Shown: positions 10,674 to 25,328 of the stretch, piece by piece | How positions within the stretch are numbered: position 1 is the first letter of the stretch | Layout: every line of letters begins with the position of its first letter | Source of the DNA: Hymenoscyphus infarciens | Taxonomy: Eukaryota; Ascomycota; Leotiomycetes; Helotiales; Helotiaceae | Direction: 5' to 3' | DNA length: 64,000 nt | Assembly (NCBI GenBank): GCA_001414345.1 | Contig: LLCB01000172.1 | Coordinates: forward strand, 1-64,000 | Made by a program: the position numbers and the translations under genes | The notes under the pieces: model-generated | Databases searched by the model: none | Told to the model about the DNA's origin: nothing | Seen by the model: only the letters and a program-made list of their open reading frames with translations

Positions 10674-13600
10674 TATAATAGTACGAAATATATATAACTA
10701 TAGTAGAGGCATATAGGAGTACGTATAGTAGAATGACGTATGTAGATACTAGGCACTAATACGGAAGAAAACAATAACTAGCCTTTTCTAACTCTAGGAG
10801 TAGGCTGCTATATATAAGAGGTTTTAGATAATATAAAAGAGGTACGAAACTAAACAACGATATACGTTAGCTAATATAAAAGCCCGAACTCTACGAAGTA
10901 CGTCCGAAAGTCTAGACAGACGTATAGACGTACGTAACCTTTCTAAATTAGATAATATAAAATAATAACTACTAAAAGCTAATATATATAGTATATACTA
11001 CGTAATATCAGCTATATAAGAGGGTATATTATTATATCCCTCTTCTTTAAAAAAGACTTATTCTAAGTCTTCTCTCTCTTATTATTTAGAGCTAAATTAG
11101 GATAGTATAAGTGTTATATTATTATATTTGTTAATTTTGTCATAAGTGAGAAGGTAAATTAGAGTCTAAATTATAGCTAATCTAAGTTTATAGATACTTT
11201 GTTTATTATAATTTATTATAATTTATTATAAGTGAGATAAGATATTAAGATATTAGGTCTAAATTATAACCGACCTAATTTGTAGATGCTTATAAAATAG
11301 AGACTTCGTTTCTAATTCTTTAGTATTAAAGTAAGTATTCGCGTCTACTAAAAGAGTATAGTCTAATCTATCTAGTAGGTTAGAAAAAGTTTAAAGTTTA
11401 AAAAGTTTAAAAAGTTTAAAAGTTTAAAGTAAAATTAGAAAAAAGTTTAAAAGTTAAATTTAAAAGTTTAAAGTAGAGTTAGAAGTCGTTTAGTTAAGAG
11501 GTAGTAATAACTTAGTTAAGAGCTTACTTTAAGAGTATACTAATTTATATCTAATTCGAATTACTAAAAGAGTATTAGTCTAAAAAAGTTTAGAATAAAG
11601 TTAGAGCTAAATTTAGAATAGAGTTAGAAGTCGTTTAGTTATAATTAGTAGTAATAACTTAGTTAAGAGCTTACTTCTAAGTTATATCCTATTAGAAAGC
11701 GTGTTTTAACTAATTCGTATCTAATTTAAATTTACTAAAAGAATATAAGTCTATCTAAACTAAGGTCGGCTAGTTTTTAGAGTAAAGTTAAAAACGAAAA
11801 ATCGATAATGTCGTAGATAGTAATAACTTAGCTAAGAGGTTACTATCCTTTTAAAAGTATACTAATTTATATCTAAGTTAAAGAATTTAAAAATTTAGAA
11901 CTAAAAAGTCGATAATATTATAGATAGTAATAACTTAGCTAAGAGGTTACTATCCTTTTAAGAGCGTACTAATTTATATCTAAGTCGAAGTTAGATAAAA
12001 AAGAACTCCTAATACTACTAGAAGTAAAAGAAAGTAAGAAAGTAATAACTATAAGACTCTTATTAGAGTTAGTAGCGTTTTAGCTAGTTAAAAGAGTTTA
12101 TTACTAAATATTAAAAACGTTGTCTAAGTATTTAGATAATAAAAGAGGTAGTTTAGCTAGTTAAAAGAGTTTATTACTAAATATTATTAAAGTTCTAATT
12201 CTAATTCTCTTTAGAAGTAGTAGAGAAAAAGTTTAAAGTAAAAATTAGAAAAGATTTAAAGTAGAGTTAGAGGTAAATATCGAGAGGTAATGTTATAAGT
12301 AATAGTAATATCTTAGCTAAGAGTTTACTTCAAGAGTATACTAGTTTATATCTAATTCGAATTCGAATAAAATATCTAGCCTATTAGATATAAAAGAAAG
12401 TAAGTTTATTTAAACTTAGGTTAGCAGAAGTTTAAAGTAGAGTTAGATAGTACTTAGTTAAGAAATAGTAATAACTTTAGTTAAGAGCTTACTTTTTTGT
12501 TTTATCTTAATAGAAAGTATATTTTAACTAACTCGTATCTACTTTAAGAAGTTTAAATAAAAAAAGGAACTTCTAACTTAGCTAGAAGTAAAAAGAAAGT
12601 AATAAAAGTAAGAAAGAATATAAAGACTATAAGACTTATATCAGAGTTAGTAGGGTTTTAGGTAGTTAAAGGTAAAGTTATTTCTAAAGTTATAAAGTTC
12701 TATTATTCTAAGTTTAAGATAATAAAAGAAGTAGTTTTAGCTAGTTAAATAAACTTAATACTAAAGTTATTATATTAAAATTCTTATCTAAGTATCTAAA
12801 GATAATAAAAGGAGTAGTTTTAACTAGCTAAAGGCGAAGTTATTACTAAATATTAAAAAATACTATTTAATATTTAAGATAATAAAAGAAGGAGTTTTAG
12901 CTAGTTAAATACGAAGTTATTACTAAAGTTTATTAAATTATCTAAGTATCTAGAGATAATTAAAAGAGGTGGTTTTAGCTAGTTAAAGGCGAAGTTGTTA
13001 CTAAGTATTAAAAATACTATCTAAAGTTTAAGATAATAGAAGAAGGGGTTTTAGCTAGTTAAATAAACTTAATACTAAAGTTGTTATAATATCTTATTCT
13101 CTTTAAGGTACTTAAGAACTTAATCATCTTCTAATTTCAAAGAAGAGTCGCTATTAGATTATAGAGAGTTTAGAGCTAAATAGAATAAGGAGGGAGAGGT
13201 GTTTTAAACTAGAGTACTAATATCGATAAGCGTAGTTATTTCGTTTATAGTTAACTTAGTGTTTTAGTGTCTCTCTTTATCTATAGCTAAAAGATTATTT
13301 ACTATTTTAGTAAAGTTATAATTCTAGCGTCTCTTAAGAGTAGTAGACGCGTTTTAGAGCTAAGATATAATCTTATCTTATATATAAAAGAACTATTACT
13401 ATTCTCTCTAAGTATAGCTATACTTAAAAAGTAAACGTTTCTTTAGTGTAATCTTCTTTTTTAATTCTACTTCTATCTCTTTTAACTTCTATCTCTTTTA
13501 CTCTTTATACTAGCGAGGACTTAGTCTATAACTATAGTCTTCTAAATATTTACTAGTAGAGGTATTTTTAAAGGAAAAGTTTAAAGTAGAGTTAGATAAT

Positions 13601-14792
13601 ATTTAGTTAGGATTAATAAAGATAGTAATAACTTAGCTAAGAGCTCGCTTCTAAGTTTTATCTTAATAGAAAGTGTATTTTAACTAATTTATATCTAATT
13701 TAAGAGAAGTAGTAGGAAGGTATTAAGAGTAGCTACCTATAGCAAAGAAGGTCTAAATTTAGGCTTTAAAAAGCAAAGAAGAGTTTAATTTAAGAGTTAG
13801 ATCAAAAAGGGTTTAGAGATAGGATCTTTAGGTTATTAACTTCGAAGTTTACTTATAATTTTATTCTCTATCTCTTAGCTAACTAATTATTTTATCCTTT
13901 ATTTTTATACTACTATCTCTTATCTATATATCGTCTATATCTAAAAAGTTCTATTAATCTCTTCGACTATTATTATTTCGTTAGAATCTTCTAGATCTTA
14001 GTATATAAGTATAATTTAGAAAGGGTTTAGAGAGTCTTTTAAAAAGAGAGGTGGCTTTAGAAGGTCGTTTAACACCTCGTAGTAGAACTAGGGGAGGGGG
14101 GGGAGTATAAGGTTAGATTTAGAAGCCTTCTAAATAACTATTATAAGTCGACTTATTTACTAAACCTAGGGTTATTAAGACTCTCGAGAACACTTAGTAT
14201 ATTCTAATCTCTTAATATATACTAAAACACGATTTTTACTAGCTATTTATATAGATACTAAACCCTAGTGTTACTAGCTATCTAGGTAGTCTCTAATTAC
14301 CTAGCTATATAAGAATGTCGTTATAATATTCTAAATCGAGGGCGAATCGACTTCTAAATAAAGAGTAGCGATAAGCTTGAAAGAGATATTATTAAGGCTA
14401 TTACTAGTAAAGAATAGTTATTGTTTTTATATAATAGTACGAAATATATATAACTATAGTAGAGGTATATAGGAGTGTATATAGTAGAATAACGTATATA
14501 GATACTAGGTACTAATATAGAAGAAAATAATAACTAGCCTTTTCTAACTCTAGGAGTAGGCTGCTATATATAAGAGGTTTTAGACGATATAAAAGAGGTA
14601 CGAAACCGAATAACGATATACGTCGGCTAATATAAAAGCCCGAACCCTACGAAGTACGTCTGAAAGTCTAGACAGACGTATAAACGTACGTAACCTTCCT
14701 AAATTAGATAATATAAAACAATAACTACTAAAAGCTAATATATACGGTATATACTACGTAATATCAGCTATATAGGACGGTATACTATCACA
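10674..14792 (-). mobile_element. Short gypsy-family LTR element, copy A
   Basis: LTRs at 10674-11036 and 14430-14792, both exactly 363 bp, flanked by the 5-bp TSD AATCT (10669-10673 and 14793-14797). Read on the minus strand the LTR starts TGTGATAGTAT and ends TACTATTATA (ancestral TG...CA). The sequence next to the 5' LTR (14.0-14.43 kb) and the hairpin and purine-rich tract next to the 3' LTR (11.04-11.07 kb) match those of the chromovirus at 51020-59107. The 3.4-kb interior has no recognisable reverse transcriptase or integrase. It consists partly of diverged tandem units (about 11.46-13.1 kb). Interpreted as a non-autonomous member of the gypsy family. Confidence 0.88.
11460..13100. repeat. 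Diverged tandem repeats in the gypsy derivative
   Basis: Two kinds of unit recur. The first contains AGTAATAACTTAGCTAAGAG followed by ACTAATTTATATCTAA, at roughly 100-250 bp spacing. The second contains TTTTAGCTAGTTAAA followed by GTTATTACTAAATATT and a stretch similar to AAGATAATAAAAGAAG. Equivalent units occur inverted in the second copy at about 39.3-40.1 kb. Probably remnants of a repetitive gag-like reading frame or structural filler. Confidence 0.6.
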
Positions 14793-15432
14793 AATCTAGG
14801 TTATCTCGTTTCTAAAGAAGTAACTCTTACTTATTAGTATTCTGTCCACTTCTACTAATAATACTAGTACGCTACTAAACTAGGACCTTACGTCGAGAAG
14901 TCTTTTGTTTAGAGGCCTAGCGACCTTTAGATCTTTAGTATTTCTTTACTATTTTATATTATAGTTATTAATTAATTATAAGAATAAAAGTAGATATATA
15001 AGTGGTTTTTGCTTAGTTTTAGTACTAAAAGCGTACTAAAAAGTAGTAACGAGCTAAGAGACGTTTAGAAAATACTACGTCTAGTAATCTAAAAGAGATA
15101 TCTCTTTTAATCTCTTATAAAATATAAATTCGTTTAAATACTTTAAAGAAGTTATAATCTTTACTTAAAAAAAAGTAGTAGATTTACTACTAAAATAACT
15201 TCTTTTTTAAAAAGTAAGTAAAAGATAAATTAATTTAAATATTTAAAAGAGATTTTCTCTTTTAGATCTCTTTTTTAGTTAACTTATAAATAATCTAATT
15301 AATTTAAGATTAGTAAATAAACTCTAATATATAGAGAAGAAGATAATTACTTTAATTCTATCTAATTTAAATACTTTAAAATAGCTTTAAAAGCTTAAGA
15401 TTATCTAGTTTTAAAAAATTATTATCTTTTTT

Positions 15433-18400
15433 TATTAGTATAACTTATAGTTATAAAAGCGATATAAAAAGAGTTATATTATCGTTCGTATATACTAAGT
15501 AAAGCTAGCTACGATGACTACTTAAGTAGCTCTTAAGTAAGAAGGTTATATATTCTTATATATACTATCCTAAGTAGTTACTTACTCTTAAGTTATACTA
15601 ATACTAGCACTTCTTTAAAAAGGTCGAAGTTACTTAAAATTATTAAAACTATATATCTAATCTAACTAATTAGAGCCCTCTATTCTATATTCTTAACTAA
15701 TAAGAAGGCTCTATTTTAGTCCTCTATTATCTCTTATTTCGTTCTACTTACTTTATAAGGTTAATATCTAGCTTATTAGTCTTAATTAAATTTTATAGAG
15801 TATTATAGTAACTCTTTTTAGTTATAGTATCTATAGGATTACTCTTACTATTAATCTATTTAATCTTATTAATCTCTCTTAATTTATACACTTCTTATAG
15901 ATATATAATATTAATTATTAGTCGCTTCTCTTTAGTTATACCTAATTTAGCTATATATTTATAAATAGACTTTGAATTAGTATATGTTATAAGTAGTATC
16001 TTAAATCCTAAAATACTTTCAAAAGTCGATTTTATTAAAGCTATAACGTTAAATCTAAAGCTTATTATATATAATTCTAATACTAAAACACTATAGATAA
16101 CTCTCTTATATTTAGTAGAAGACTAATATAAGATATTAGTATTATTATCTTTATTTATAAGAGTAATAACATAACTAATTTATAATAATAAGTTCTTATT
16201 ATTAGTAAATAATCTATTAGTAAAAGTATATAACTTTAGAGAAGATTTATCTAATTTAATAAATTTAAGTTCTTTTAAGAGATTATTAATTTACTATTAA
16301 ATTCGCTTATTAAGAAGTAAAATATTATTATCTTAAAGATTAATAGTTTAAGTAGTATATAATAAGTTAAAAGTAGTTTTAGGCTAGGATACTATAGCTA
16401 AGTATACCTCTCTAATATATTATATAATATATTAATCTTTAGTATTTACTATATAAGATGTCTCTTTTATATTAGATATCTTAGATAGAGCCTTTTATAC
16501 TAAATCTAAGTATTTTATATAATTCTAAGTAAGAGATATAAAGCTATTATAATACTTAGTAATTAGCTCTCTATTAAATTTGATTAGATAGTTAATAATA
16601 AGCTTCTCTCTCTTCTTAGATATAAACCTAGCTTTGTTAATAGTAAGCTTCTCTTTATTAGTAAAAGTATTATTAGTAAGTATAAGAGTATTATTAGTTT
16701 AAAGGTCTACTATATTAAAAGAAGCATCTAACTTTACTTACTTATTATATTAAGATAACTTAGTATATAAAAGATAGAGGTTAAATATTAACTATTCTAT
16801 TATAAGCCTTAGAATATAGTATTTATAATACGTTATAAACTAATAATTACTAGCTTCTAGAATACTATATAATAGCCTAATTACTTTAAAGAATATATCT
16901 TTCTATTAAGAATAACTTTTAAAAGAGTATATAAAGAATTTCTAATTTAAGTTAGTTAAGAATTATATATATACTTATATAATATCTTAAATAAATACTT
17001 ATAAACTTAGAAGTATTATAATAAGTATAAGGATTATTCTCTAGCTTACTCTTTAAATTATAAGCGCTTAAGTAAGTACTAGTAACTTTCTAGTATTATT
17101 ATATACTTAGATTACTAATCTTAACTTTGCAAAAGTAAGTACTATACTCTTAAATTTAATATTATTTATAAAGTATAATCTAAATATTCTAGTATTAAGA
17201 GACAACTCCTTCTAAGTAATAATCTTAAAAACACCTTAATTAGTTAATTTATTAATTTCCTTTTATTATAATTTAATATATACTATACTATTATTAGCTA
17301 TAAATACTTTAATATTATAAGGTTTACTTAAATTAGTAAAAAAAGTTTTAATATCTTTAAGAGTAATATAGTCGAAATTATCTATAAAAGTGTCTAACTA
17401 TTAGAATAATACTTTAAAAGACTTATTTAAAGGCCTTAAATACTTTTAGAGCTGTCTACGTCTACGCTTCTAGAGAGGTTCTAGTAAGAGTTTTAGAATA
17501 TTAGTGTTTTAATAGATTTATAACTAACAAAGTTAGTATTAGAGAGAAGGTAAATATTAATTAATATCTTAGTTACTCTAGTCTACTTCTTACTTACTTT
17601 ATTACTTAAAAGTTCTCTCTTTTTTATAGAGTTATAGTATTATTTTAGATAGTACTATACTAGAAACTTCCTTAGTTACTAGTACTATTTTAGAAGTTTT
17701 AGAAGTTTTAATAAAGTATAGCTTTATAACTATAGATTAAAACTTTATAGAGCTACTTAGTAGTACTATAATATAGTTCTTATTCTCAATTTCTTAAAAG
17801 ATAAAAGGTTCTATCTAAGACTTTATATACTCTCTCTATACTAAAACGTCTAAATTTAAGAGTAAGTTCTTAACTTAGCTAATTAGTTTATTTTATATAT
17901 TAAGAGCTTCTTTAACTTAATAGAATATAATCTACTTTTATATCTCTTAAGTAGCCTTTTTATAAGTCTTAGATCTTATAGAAATTAGTTATAAAAGTAT
18001 ATTAGTTATAGTTATTTAAGTATATACTCTATATACTAATAGAGTAGAGACTAGTCTATTTAGGCCTACTATATTATTAATTACTTTAAAGACTATTTAA
18101 AGTACTAAACTTTATAAGAGATATAGCTCTTATTTATATATAATATTATATACTTATTAAATTAGTCTATAATAACGTTCTACTATACTAATTAAATTAT
18201 ATACCTTAACTAGTATAGTTTTTACTATAATATCTATTCTAGTAGTAGAGTATACAAAGTCCTTTCTAATAAAGTTTATCTTAATATCTATAATAATATA
18301 ATTAGAGAGTCTAAGATATATATTAATCTAATATCTTTAGAAAACCTCTTATATAGTTATTACTTTTATATTTAGTAAAAAGTCACTTACTTAATACCTT

Positions 18401-21400
18401 ATTACTTCGTCTATATAGTATAAGACTACCTATTTATTAAAAAAGAAAGTATTAATTAAAATACTATAATTAAATTTAAGATTATTATAAAAAGTAAACT
18501 TAAATTAGCTAAGTAAACTTTTATACTTTTAATAGTATTTATAAAATTTAATAAGATATTAAAAGATACCTTAGTTAATATAATACCTAGCTTTTTATAA
18601 TATATATTATAATCTTAGTACTAATAAGTAGCTAAATCGTTTATAAAGTTATTAAATATTAATATCTATAAGAAAGGTTAAGTACTCCTATATAAAGTTA
18701 TATATAGCTTTATTCTAGAGTAGAAAAGAGTATTTAAATTATTATATAATAGAGAACCTCTTAACTTCTATTTCTTTCTTATTCTCTTAAATAAGTATAT
18801 TTTAAAGATTATTTAAAGTAATATTTAAGTTATCTATATTATTAATATAAAAGATAAAAAGAGTATTAGATTATACTATATAGAATTTAGCTTTTCTAAT
18901 TAGTATATTAATTATTATTAATCTTAAAAATAGAGTATATCTCTTACTAAACTAGATATTAAATTAACTCTTTATACTTTTATTAATTAAGATGCTTTTA
19001 ATAAGTCTAATATATATAAGATATTAGTTATATTCTATACTTAACTTTTAAGCTACTCTAGTATCGATTATTATACTAAAGAAGTTCTCTTTTATATATC
19101 TTTTAGCTATTATTATAAACACCTTCTCTATAAACTTATATATAATATTAGAAGTATTATTTAGGTTTTATAAGATATATCTATTAATAGTGTATTTTTA
19201 TACTAAACTTATTAAATTTATAATAAGTTATTTAGTATTTAAATTGTTAATAAATCCTATAAAAGTAATATTATAATAGATAACTTTATTATCTAAGCTA
19301 GAGTCTAATAAGTAACTATCTTCTTTTAATAGAGTAATAGCTTAAAGTGTCTCTAATATTTCCTCCTTCTAAGTACCTTAAGTATATACTATGTTTATAT
19401 TATATACCTTTCTAGTATACCTATCTCGCTTATCTTTAAAGTATCTAGAATTTATATTAGTCTATTTAGTAAAGTAATAGTCCTACTCTTCTTAACTATA
19501 ATCCTAAGATAAATAGTTATTCTTTCTATATATATAATATATCTTCTTCTTCTTATATTAATCTAAATTACTAAATTTATTTATACTATATTATCTACTC
19601 TTATAGAAGTATCTTTTAGTTATTATAGTTTTATTTATAACTATCTCTAAGTAGACTTTTATATAGGATTAGATCGAACTTCGTAGAAGAGTAATAGTAT
19701 TAGAAATTAAAGGGTCTTAGAGTAAGGTTAATATTATAATAGTATAATCTAAGACCTTTTTATATACTAAAATTAGCTTATTTAAAAATTAACTATTAGT
19801 ATAAAAGTCTATAAAAAGAGAAAATCTTAGTAAATTAAGTCTTAATAATATATTCTTAAAAGAGCTTAATATTAATACTCTAGATACTTATATTATTTCT
19901 TATAAATTAATATTATTCTACTTAAATAATTAACTTCTTTTATAAAGTTTATCTTTAAAGTATTATTATATAGATATAGATAAAACTTTAAAAGATTAAT
20001 CGTTGTTTTTATTAAAAAGTATAGTATAAAAGTAATTTAAAGCGTTACTTTTTAGTATAGTAGAGAAGGTAAGAGAGTAAATTGCTAGTAATACTCTACT
20101 TCTCTTATATATATTCTTAAATATTATAACTTTAATTATAAAATTATCTTCTTTTCTACTATACTTTTAATCGTTCTTATATACTTTTATAAGAGTACCT
20201 AATATATAAGAGTAGTCTTAACTCTTTTAAGAATTTTATAAAGTTAACTCTAATTTAAAATATACTATATTTATTTATACTAGTAGTCTTCTACTAAGAT
20301 TATTCTATTACTAATTATATGTTAAATACTTAGAAGTATTATTAAAATCGTTACTACTAGTATCTTTACTAAATTAATAGAATATAAAGAAGGAGGTCTA
20401 GTTATCTTTTAGTAGACCTAAAGGTTAGATTAGAGGTTATACTAAATCACTTAGGTCTTTCCTTTTAGTTAGTAAGATTAAAGTTATTAAAAGTATTAGT
20501 TATTATATTAGTTATTATATTAGTTATTATTATTATTATTATATAGTAGATGCTTATAAAGCTTTATCTCTAGCCTTCGTCTTAGATTAGGTATTTTAAG
20601 TAATATTTTTAGCTAGAGGTTACTATTATTATTATAGTTATTATTACTATAGCTTTTATTATCTTTTAGTATATTCTACTATATATTTATAATAAGATTT
20701 AAAGACTCTACTACTAGTTTCTCCTTCTAATACTATAGCTTTTAATTCTTTATCTAACTACTTAGTTTAGTTAACCTTAGTAGTAGTATTATATAGTACT
20801 TAAGATATAAGTATTTTATACTTATCTATCTTAACCTATATACCTCTTCTATAAAGCGTCTATTATAACTTAGTATTTATAGATTAGTAGATCTTAGTAA
20901 ATTTATCTTAATTCTATTCTTTAAAGTCTACTTAAAATTCGTCTTAAAGAAGAAAGTCTTCGTTCTCTCCTTTAGCGTACTCTTCTTCTTATTTAGTAGT
21001 AAAAATCGTCTCTTCTATCTATATTAACTTTAGCTTTAGTACTAGCTTTAAGGCTTATTTTAGTACTAAAGTTAAAGCTTCTAAAGTTATTAGAATTAGT
21101 ATTAGTATATCTATTATATTATAGATATTATAGGTATTATAGATATTATAAATAAATTTAGATATTATTAAAAGTCTATTTATACTTTACTTAGTAGGTA
21201 AAAGAGAAATCGGGTTTTAGATAAATAAGTATCTTAAAGAGTATAAATTATTTTAGAGGATAATAAGAGATTAGAGAAGTTATTAGAATAACGTTAGAAA
21301 GTTAGTATTAGTAATCGATGCTTTCTATATTAAGAAGCGTTTACTGTTTATCGTGAATTTAAATAGTAGAAGAAACTACGATCTATAAAGAGGAGTCTAC

Positions 21401-21666
21401 TAGTAATATCGAGTTTACTTTTATATAAGTATATTTATAGTAGAAATATACGAAGTAACTAAGTAGCTAATCTAATCTATACGTCTACTAATTAGTATTA
21501 GTATAACTTATAGTTATAAAAGCGATATAAAAAGAGTTATATTATCGTTCGTATATACCGAGTAAAGCTAGCTACGATAACTACTTAAGTAGCTCTTAAG
21601 CGAGAAGGTTATATATTCCCACGTATGCTATCCCGAGTAGTTACTTACTCTTAAGTTATACCGACA
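15433..21666 (-). mobile_element. Ty1/copia LTR retrotransposon with pol relics
   Basis: Two LTRs of exactly 171 bp (15433-15603 and 21496-21666), flanked by the TSD TTTTT. LTR ends form an inverted repeat, TGTCGGTATAAC...GTTATACCGACA, preserved at the right end and mutated to TATTAGTATAAC at the left. On the minus strand the interior still reads as a fungal copia pol broken by Gln-to-stop changes: the start of the reverse transcriptase at about 17.4-17.1 kb (KEINKL, GVFKIIT, ARIF-like and SRLV-like segments) and an RNase H end at about 16.2-15.8 kb (YVITL, KDNNTNIL, STKYKRV, TNSKSIYKYIAKLG). The gag side lies at about 20.4-21.4 kb. Not functional. Confidence 0.9.
15780..17430 (-). pseudogene. 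Copia pol relic (RT start and RNase H)
   Basis: Minus-strand translation recovers the order RT N-terminus then RNase H, the normal copia order. TAA and TAG stand where Gln is expected in the family. Order, spacing and residue pattern identify it; frequent stops make it inactive. Confidence 0.8.
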
Positions 21667-21866
21667 TTTTTAAAATTCTATTATTATAGTATTATAATAT
21701 AAGATACTATTCTAAATATAATATAAGAGTAAAAAGAAAGAAAACTTTCTTTCTAAAAAGTGTTTTAATATATTCTTTTTATATTAATAAAGTATATAAC
21801 GCTCTCTTAATATTTATAATACTTAAACTTTAGTTTTATAAATAGTCTAGTAGTATTTTTAGTATA

Positions 21867-22223
21867 TATAATAGTATACTATTCTATATAGCTGAGATAA
21901 TATAGTATATATCGTATATATAAGGTTTTAGTAGTTATTATTTTATATTATCTAATTTAGAAAGATTATATATATCTAGGCTTTCAGACGTACTTCGTAG
22001 AGTTTAAGCTTTTATATTAGCTAATATATAATATTATTTAGTTTTAGACCTCTTTTATATTATCTAAACCTTATATATATATAGTAGCCTACTCTTCTAG
22101 AGTTAGAAAAGGCTAGTTTTTCCTTTTCTTCTATATTAGAGCTTAGTATTTATATATATTATTCTATCTCGAACGTCTTCCTATATACCTCTTTAGTAGT
22201 AGTATATATTTCGTACTATTATA
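21867..22223 (+). mobile_element. Solo LTR of the gypsy family
   Basis: A 357-bp sequence that matches the LTR of the gypsy-family elements in this window. It starts TATAATAGTATAC (ancestral TGTGATAG...), ends ACTATTATA, and is flanked by the TSD GTATA on both sides. No internal sequence is attached, consistent with LTR-LTR recombination. Confidence 0.85.
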
Positions 22224-22678
22224 GTATAGAAGAAAATATAATACTTTAATAATAAGTAATAATACTAAAGAATCTTACTTATAATATTTCTAACTTACTA
22301 CTAAAGACTTAGATAGCTATAATTATACTTTAAATAAGATAGAAAAGTATTATTATATACTTAATATTTTATAATATTAATAAGCTCTTAGCTTTCTCTA
22401 TATACTTAAATTCTATTAATTATAAACTTAAAAAGATATTAAAGTATAAGAATATTTATAATAAACTTAAGTCTCTAAATAAATTACTTTATATTATTAA
22501 GATTAAAAGCTTTTAAAAAGATAAGACTAGTAGTTTTAGAATCTAAAGAATATATAATATTATATAGATAAATAGAAAATAGTTAGAAAGCTTTAGATAT
22601 AATATATATTTTATATTATTTAATAGTATATATAAGATATATTAGTTAAAGTAGAAATTATTTATAATTAACTATTAC

Positions 22679-24964
22679 TGTCGGTATATATTTAAGAGTA
22701 AATAGCGATTCGGATTAGTATACGTAGGTATACGTGCTTCTCGCTTAAGAGCTACTTAAGTAGACATCGTAGGCATCGTAGCTAGCTTTACTCGGTATAT
22801 ACAAACGATAATATAACTCTTTTTACATCGCTTTTATAACCATAAGTTATACTAATACTAATTAGTAGATATATAGATTAGATTAGATACTTAGTTACTT
22901 TATATATTTCTACTACGAGTATACTTATATAAAAGTAAACTTGATATTACTAGTAGACTCCTCTTCTTAGATCGTGGTTCCTTCTACTATTCAAATTCAT
23001 AATAATATACTATAAACGCTTCTTAATATAGGAAACGCCAATTACAAATACCGACCCTCTACCGACCTCCGAGAGACCTCCCGACCTCCTACCGACCTCT
23101 AAAGAGACCTCTCGAACGCCTACCGACAGTATCGATTCGACAAAAATATAAACGCTTCTTAAAATAGGAAGCGCCGATTACTACCCTCGACCTCCTACCT
23201 CTCTCCGAGACAATTTATACTATCTAAGACATCTAAAACCTAATAATAATATCTATTATAATATAGTAGATATACTAACCCTAATAGAAGAGACGATATA
23301 TACTACTAAATAAGAAGAGGAATACGCTAAAAGAGAGAACGAAGACCTTCTTCTTTAAGACGAATTTTAAGTAGACTTTAAGAGATAGGATTAAGATAAC
23401 TTTGCTAAAATCTACTAATCTACTACTACTAAGTTATAACGAACACTTTATAAAAGAGGTATATAGGTTAAGATAGATAGATATAAGATGCTTATATCTT
23501 AAGTACTATATAATACTACTACTAAGGTTAACGAAACTAAGTAGTTAGACGAAGAAATGTTAAAAGCTATAGTAGTTAAGAGAGCTAGTACTAAAGACTT
23601 TAGATCCTATTATAAATATATATAGAAATATACTAAAAGATAACAAAAGCTATAGTAATAATAACTCTAATAATAACAACTTCTAGCTGAAATTACTACT
23701 CGAAGCACCTAATCTAATATAAAGGCTAGAGATGAAGCTTTATAAGCATCTACTATATAATAGTAATAATATTTAGCTTCTTCGGATACTGCTAGTAATT
23801 ACTTCGACAATTACCCCGCTAACCTAGGTCTGTTATATACCGCCTAAACTTAGTATTCAGCTTCCTCGGATACTACTAGTAATTACTTTAACAACGCTAT
23901 CTAAGCTTAATATTTAGCTTCCTCGAATACTACTAGTAATTACTTTAATAATTCCGTCGACCTAGGTCTATTATATACTACCTAAACTAAAGATAACGAA
24001 GATAATAGAGTTAGGAATAAGGACTATATTATAGTACTACTAGGCAGTCCTATAAAGTTTTAACCTATAGTTATAAAGCTATACTTTTTCGAAACTTCTA
24101 AAACTTTTAGAACAGCACCGACGGATAAAGGAATTTCTAGGATAGCACCGTCGAATAATCTAATAAATAATCTAATAAATAATCTAATACTATAAACTTA
24201 TAAAAAAGGGGGAGTTTTTAAAGTATACCCGGGTAGGTAAGATATTAAATAACAGACTCTCTCTTAATATCGACTTCGTTAGTTATAGATTCGCTAGAAT
24301 ACCGATATCCCAGAACCACCATCGGACCCTCTCTAGAAGAACAGATCCTAGCAAGATGTTAAATAATAGACCCTCCCTCGATATCGACTTCGTTATTCAG
24401 AAGTTCATCAAGACGCCGATATCCTAGAACCCCTTTCAGAACCGCTCTAGAGGCGCGGACGTGGCTAACTCCGAAAGTATCTAAGGCCTCCGAGTAACTT
24501 CAAATTCGAAGTATTATTCCAAGAGTTCAAAACCTTTATCTCTAATTTAAGCGATAGTAATAACTTTAATATTCCTACTAAACGTCTAGAGTATAATCGG
24601 CGTTAGGATAATCCTAGCAGAGGCCTACTAATACAAAGAAATATATACTTCGATCTAGGTTAATATAAATAAGCTAGATATATAGAATAGAATAAGAGAT
24701 AATAAGAGCTCTAATTAGTTAGATCGGATAGGAGATTTTAATAATTTTTAGAGTACTAACTTCTATCGTTTTAAAGAAGTACTAGTATCGGTATATATTT
24801 AAGAGTAAATAGCGATTCGGATTAGTATACGTAGATACACGTGCTTCTCGCTTAAGAGCTACTTAAGTAGGCATCGTAGGCATCGTAGCTAGCTTTACTC
24901 GGTATATACGAACGATAATATAACTCTTTTTACATCGCTTTTATAACTATAAGTTATACTAATA
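22679..24964 (+). mobile_element. Gag-only copia derivative
   Basis: LTRs of exactly 179 bp at 22679-22857 and 24786-24964, with the TSD ATTAC. The LTR is the same family as that of the copia element at 15433-21666 but in the opposite orientation. The 1.9-kb interior shares the gag-side sequence of that element but shows no protease, integrase, RT or RNase H. It is less heavily mutated than its neighbours: blocks with CpA and C-rich sequence survive at about 23.05-23.2 and 24.2-24.5 kb, so it is probably a younger insertion. A plus-strand frame with mainly TAA/TAG in place of Gln runs through about 23.7-24.2 kb. Confidence 0.85.
23760..23985 (+). repeat. Triplicated segment in the gag-like frame
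   Basis: Three diverged units encode variants of YLASSDTASNYFDN followed in two cases by LGLLYT. The repetition is visible at protein level in one frame, showing that this frame was once translated. A second pair of repeats (about 24.24-24.45 kb) contains ATATCGACTTCGTTA and CCGATATCC in both copies. Confidence 0.7.
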
Positions 24965-25328
24965 ATTACTTTAAGTCTAAAGTATTTTAACTTTCTACTT
25001 TCTTTTCAACTAAATCTAAAGAGATTAAACTGCTTAGTATATATTTTTAAACTTTTATAGAATAGATAAAAATATATTATAATAAGCTTATCTAATAGAT
25101 TAAATATACTCTTCTAATAAATAACTTATTATTAGAGATATTTTCTCTAATAAAAGTATAAACTTCTTCTATAGTATTATTACTTACTTTCTATATAAAT
25201 AATACTTATAAATAATAATTAATTAAAAACCTTTATAGTTAAAGTTATCTTTTTTAAACTATTTAATCTCTTAAAAGTACTTTCTTTAAGTTCTATATAA
25301 CTAAAGATTATATTAAATTAATTCTAAC

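Noticed and set aside
11460..13100. Tandem units as a CRISPR-like array
   Set aside because: Units are diverged and irregularly spaced and lie within an LTR element of a eukaryotic genome.
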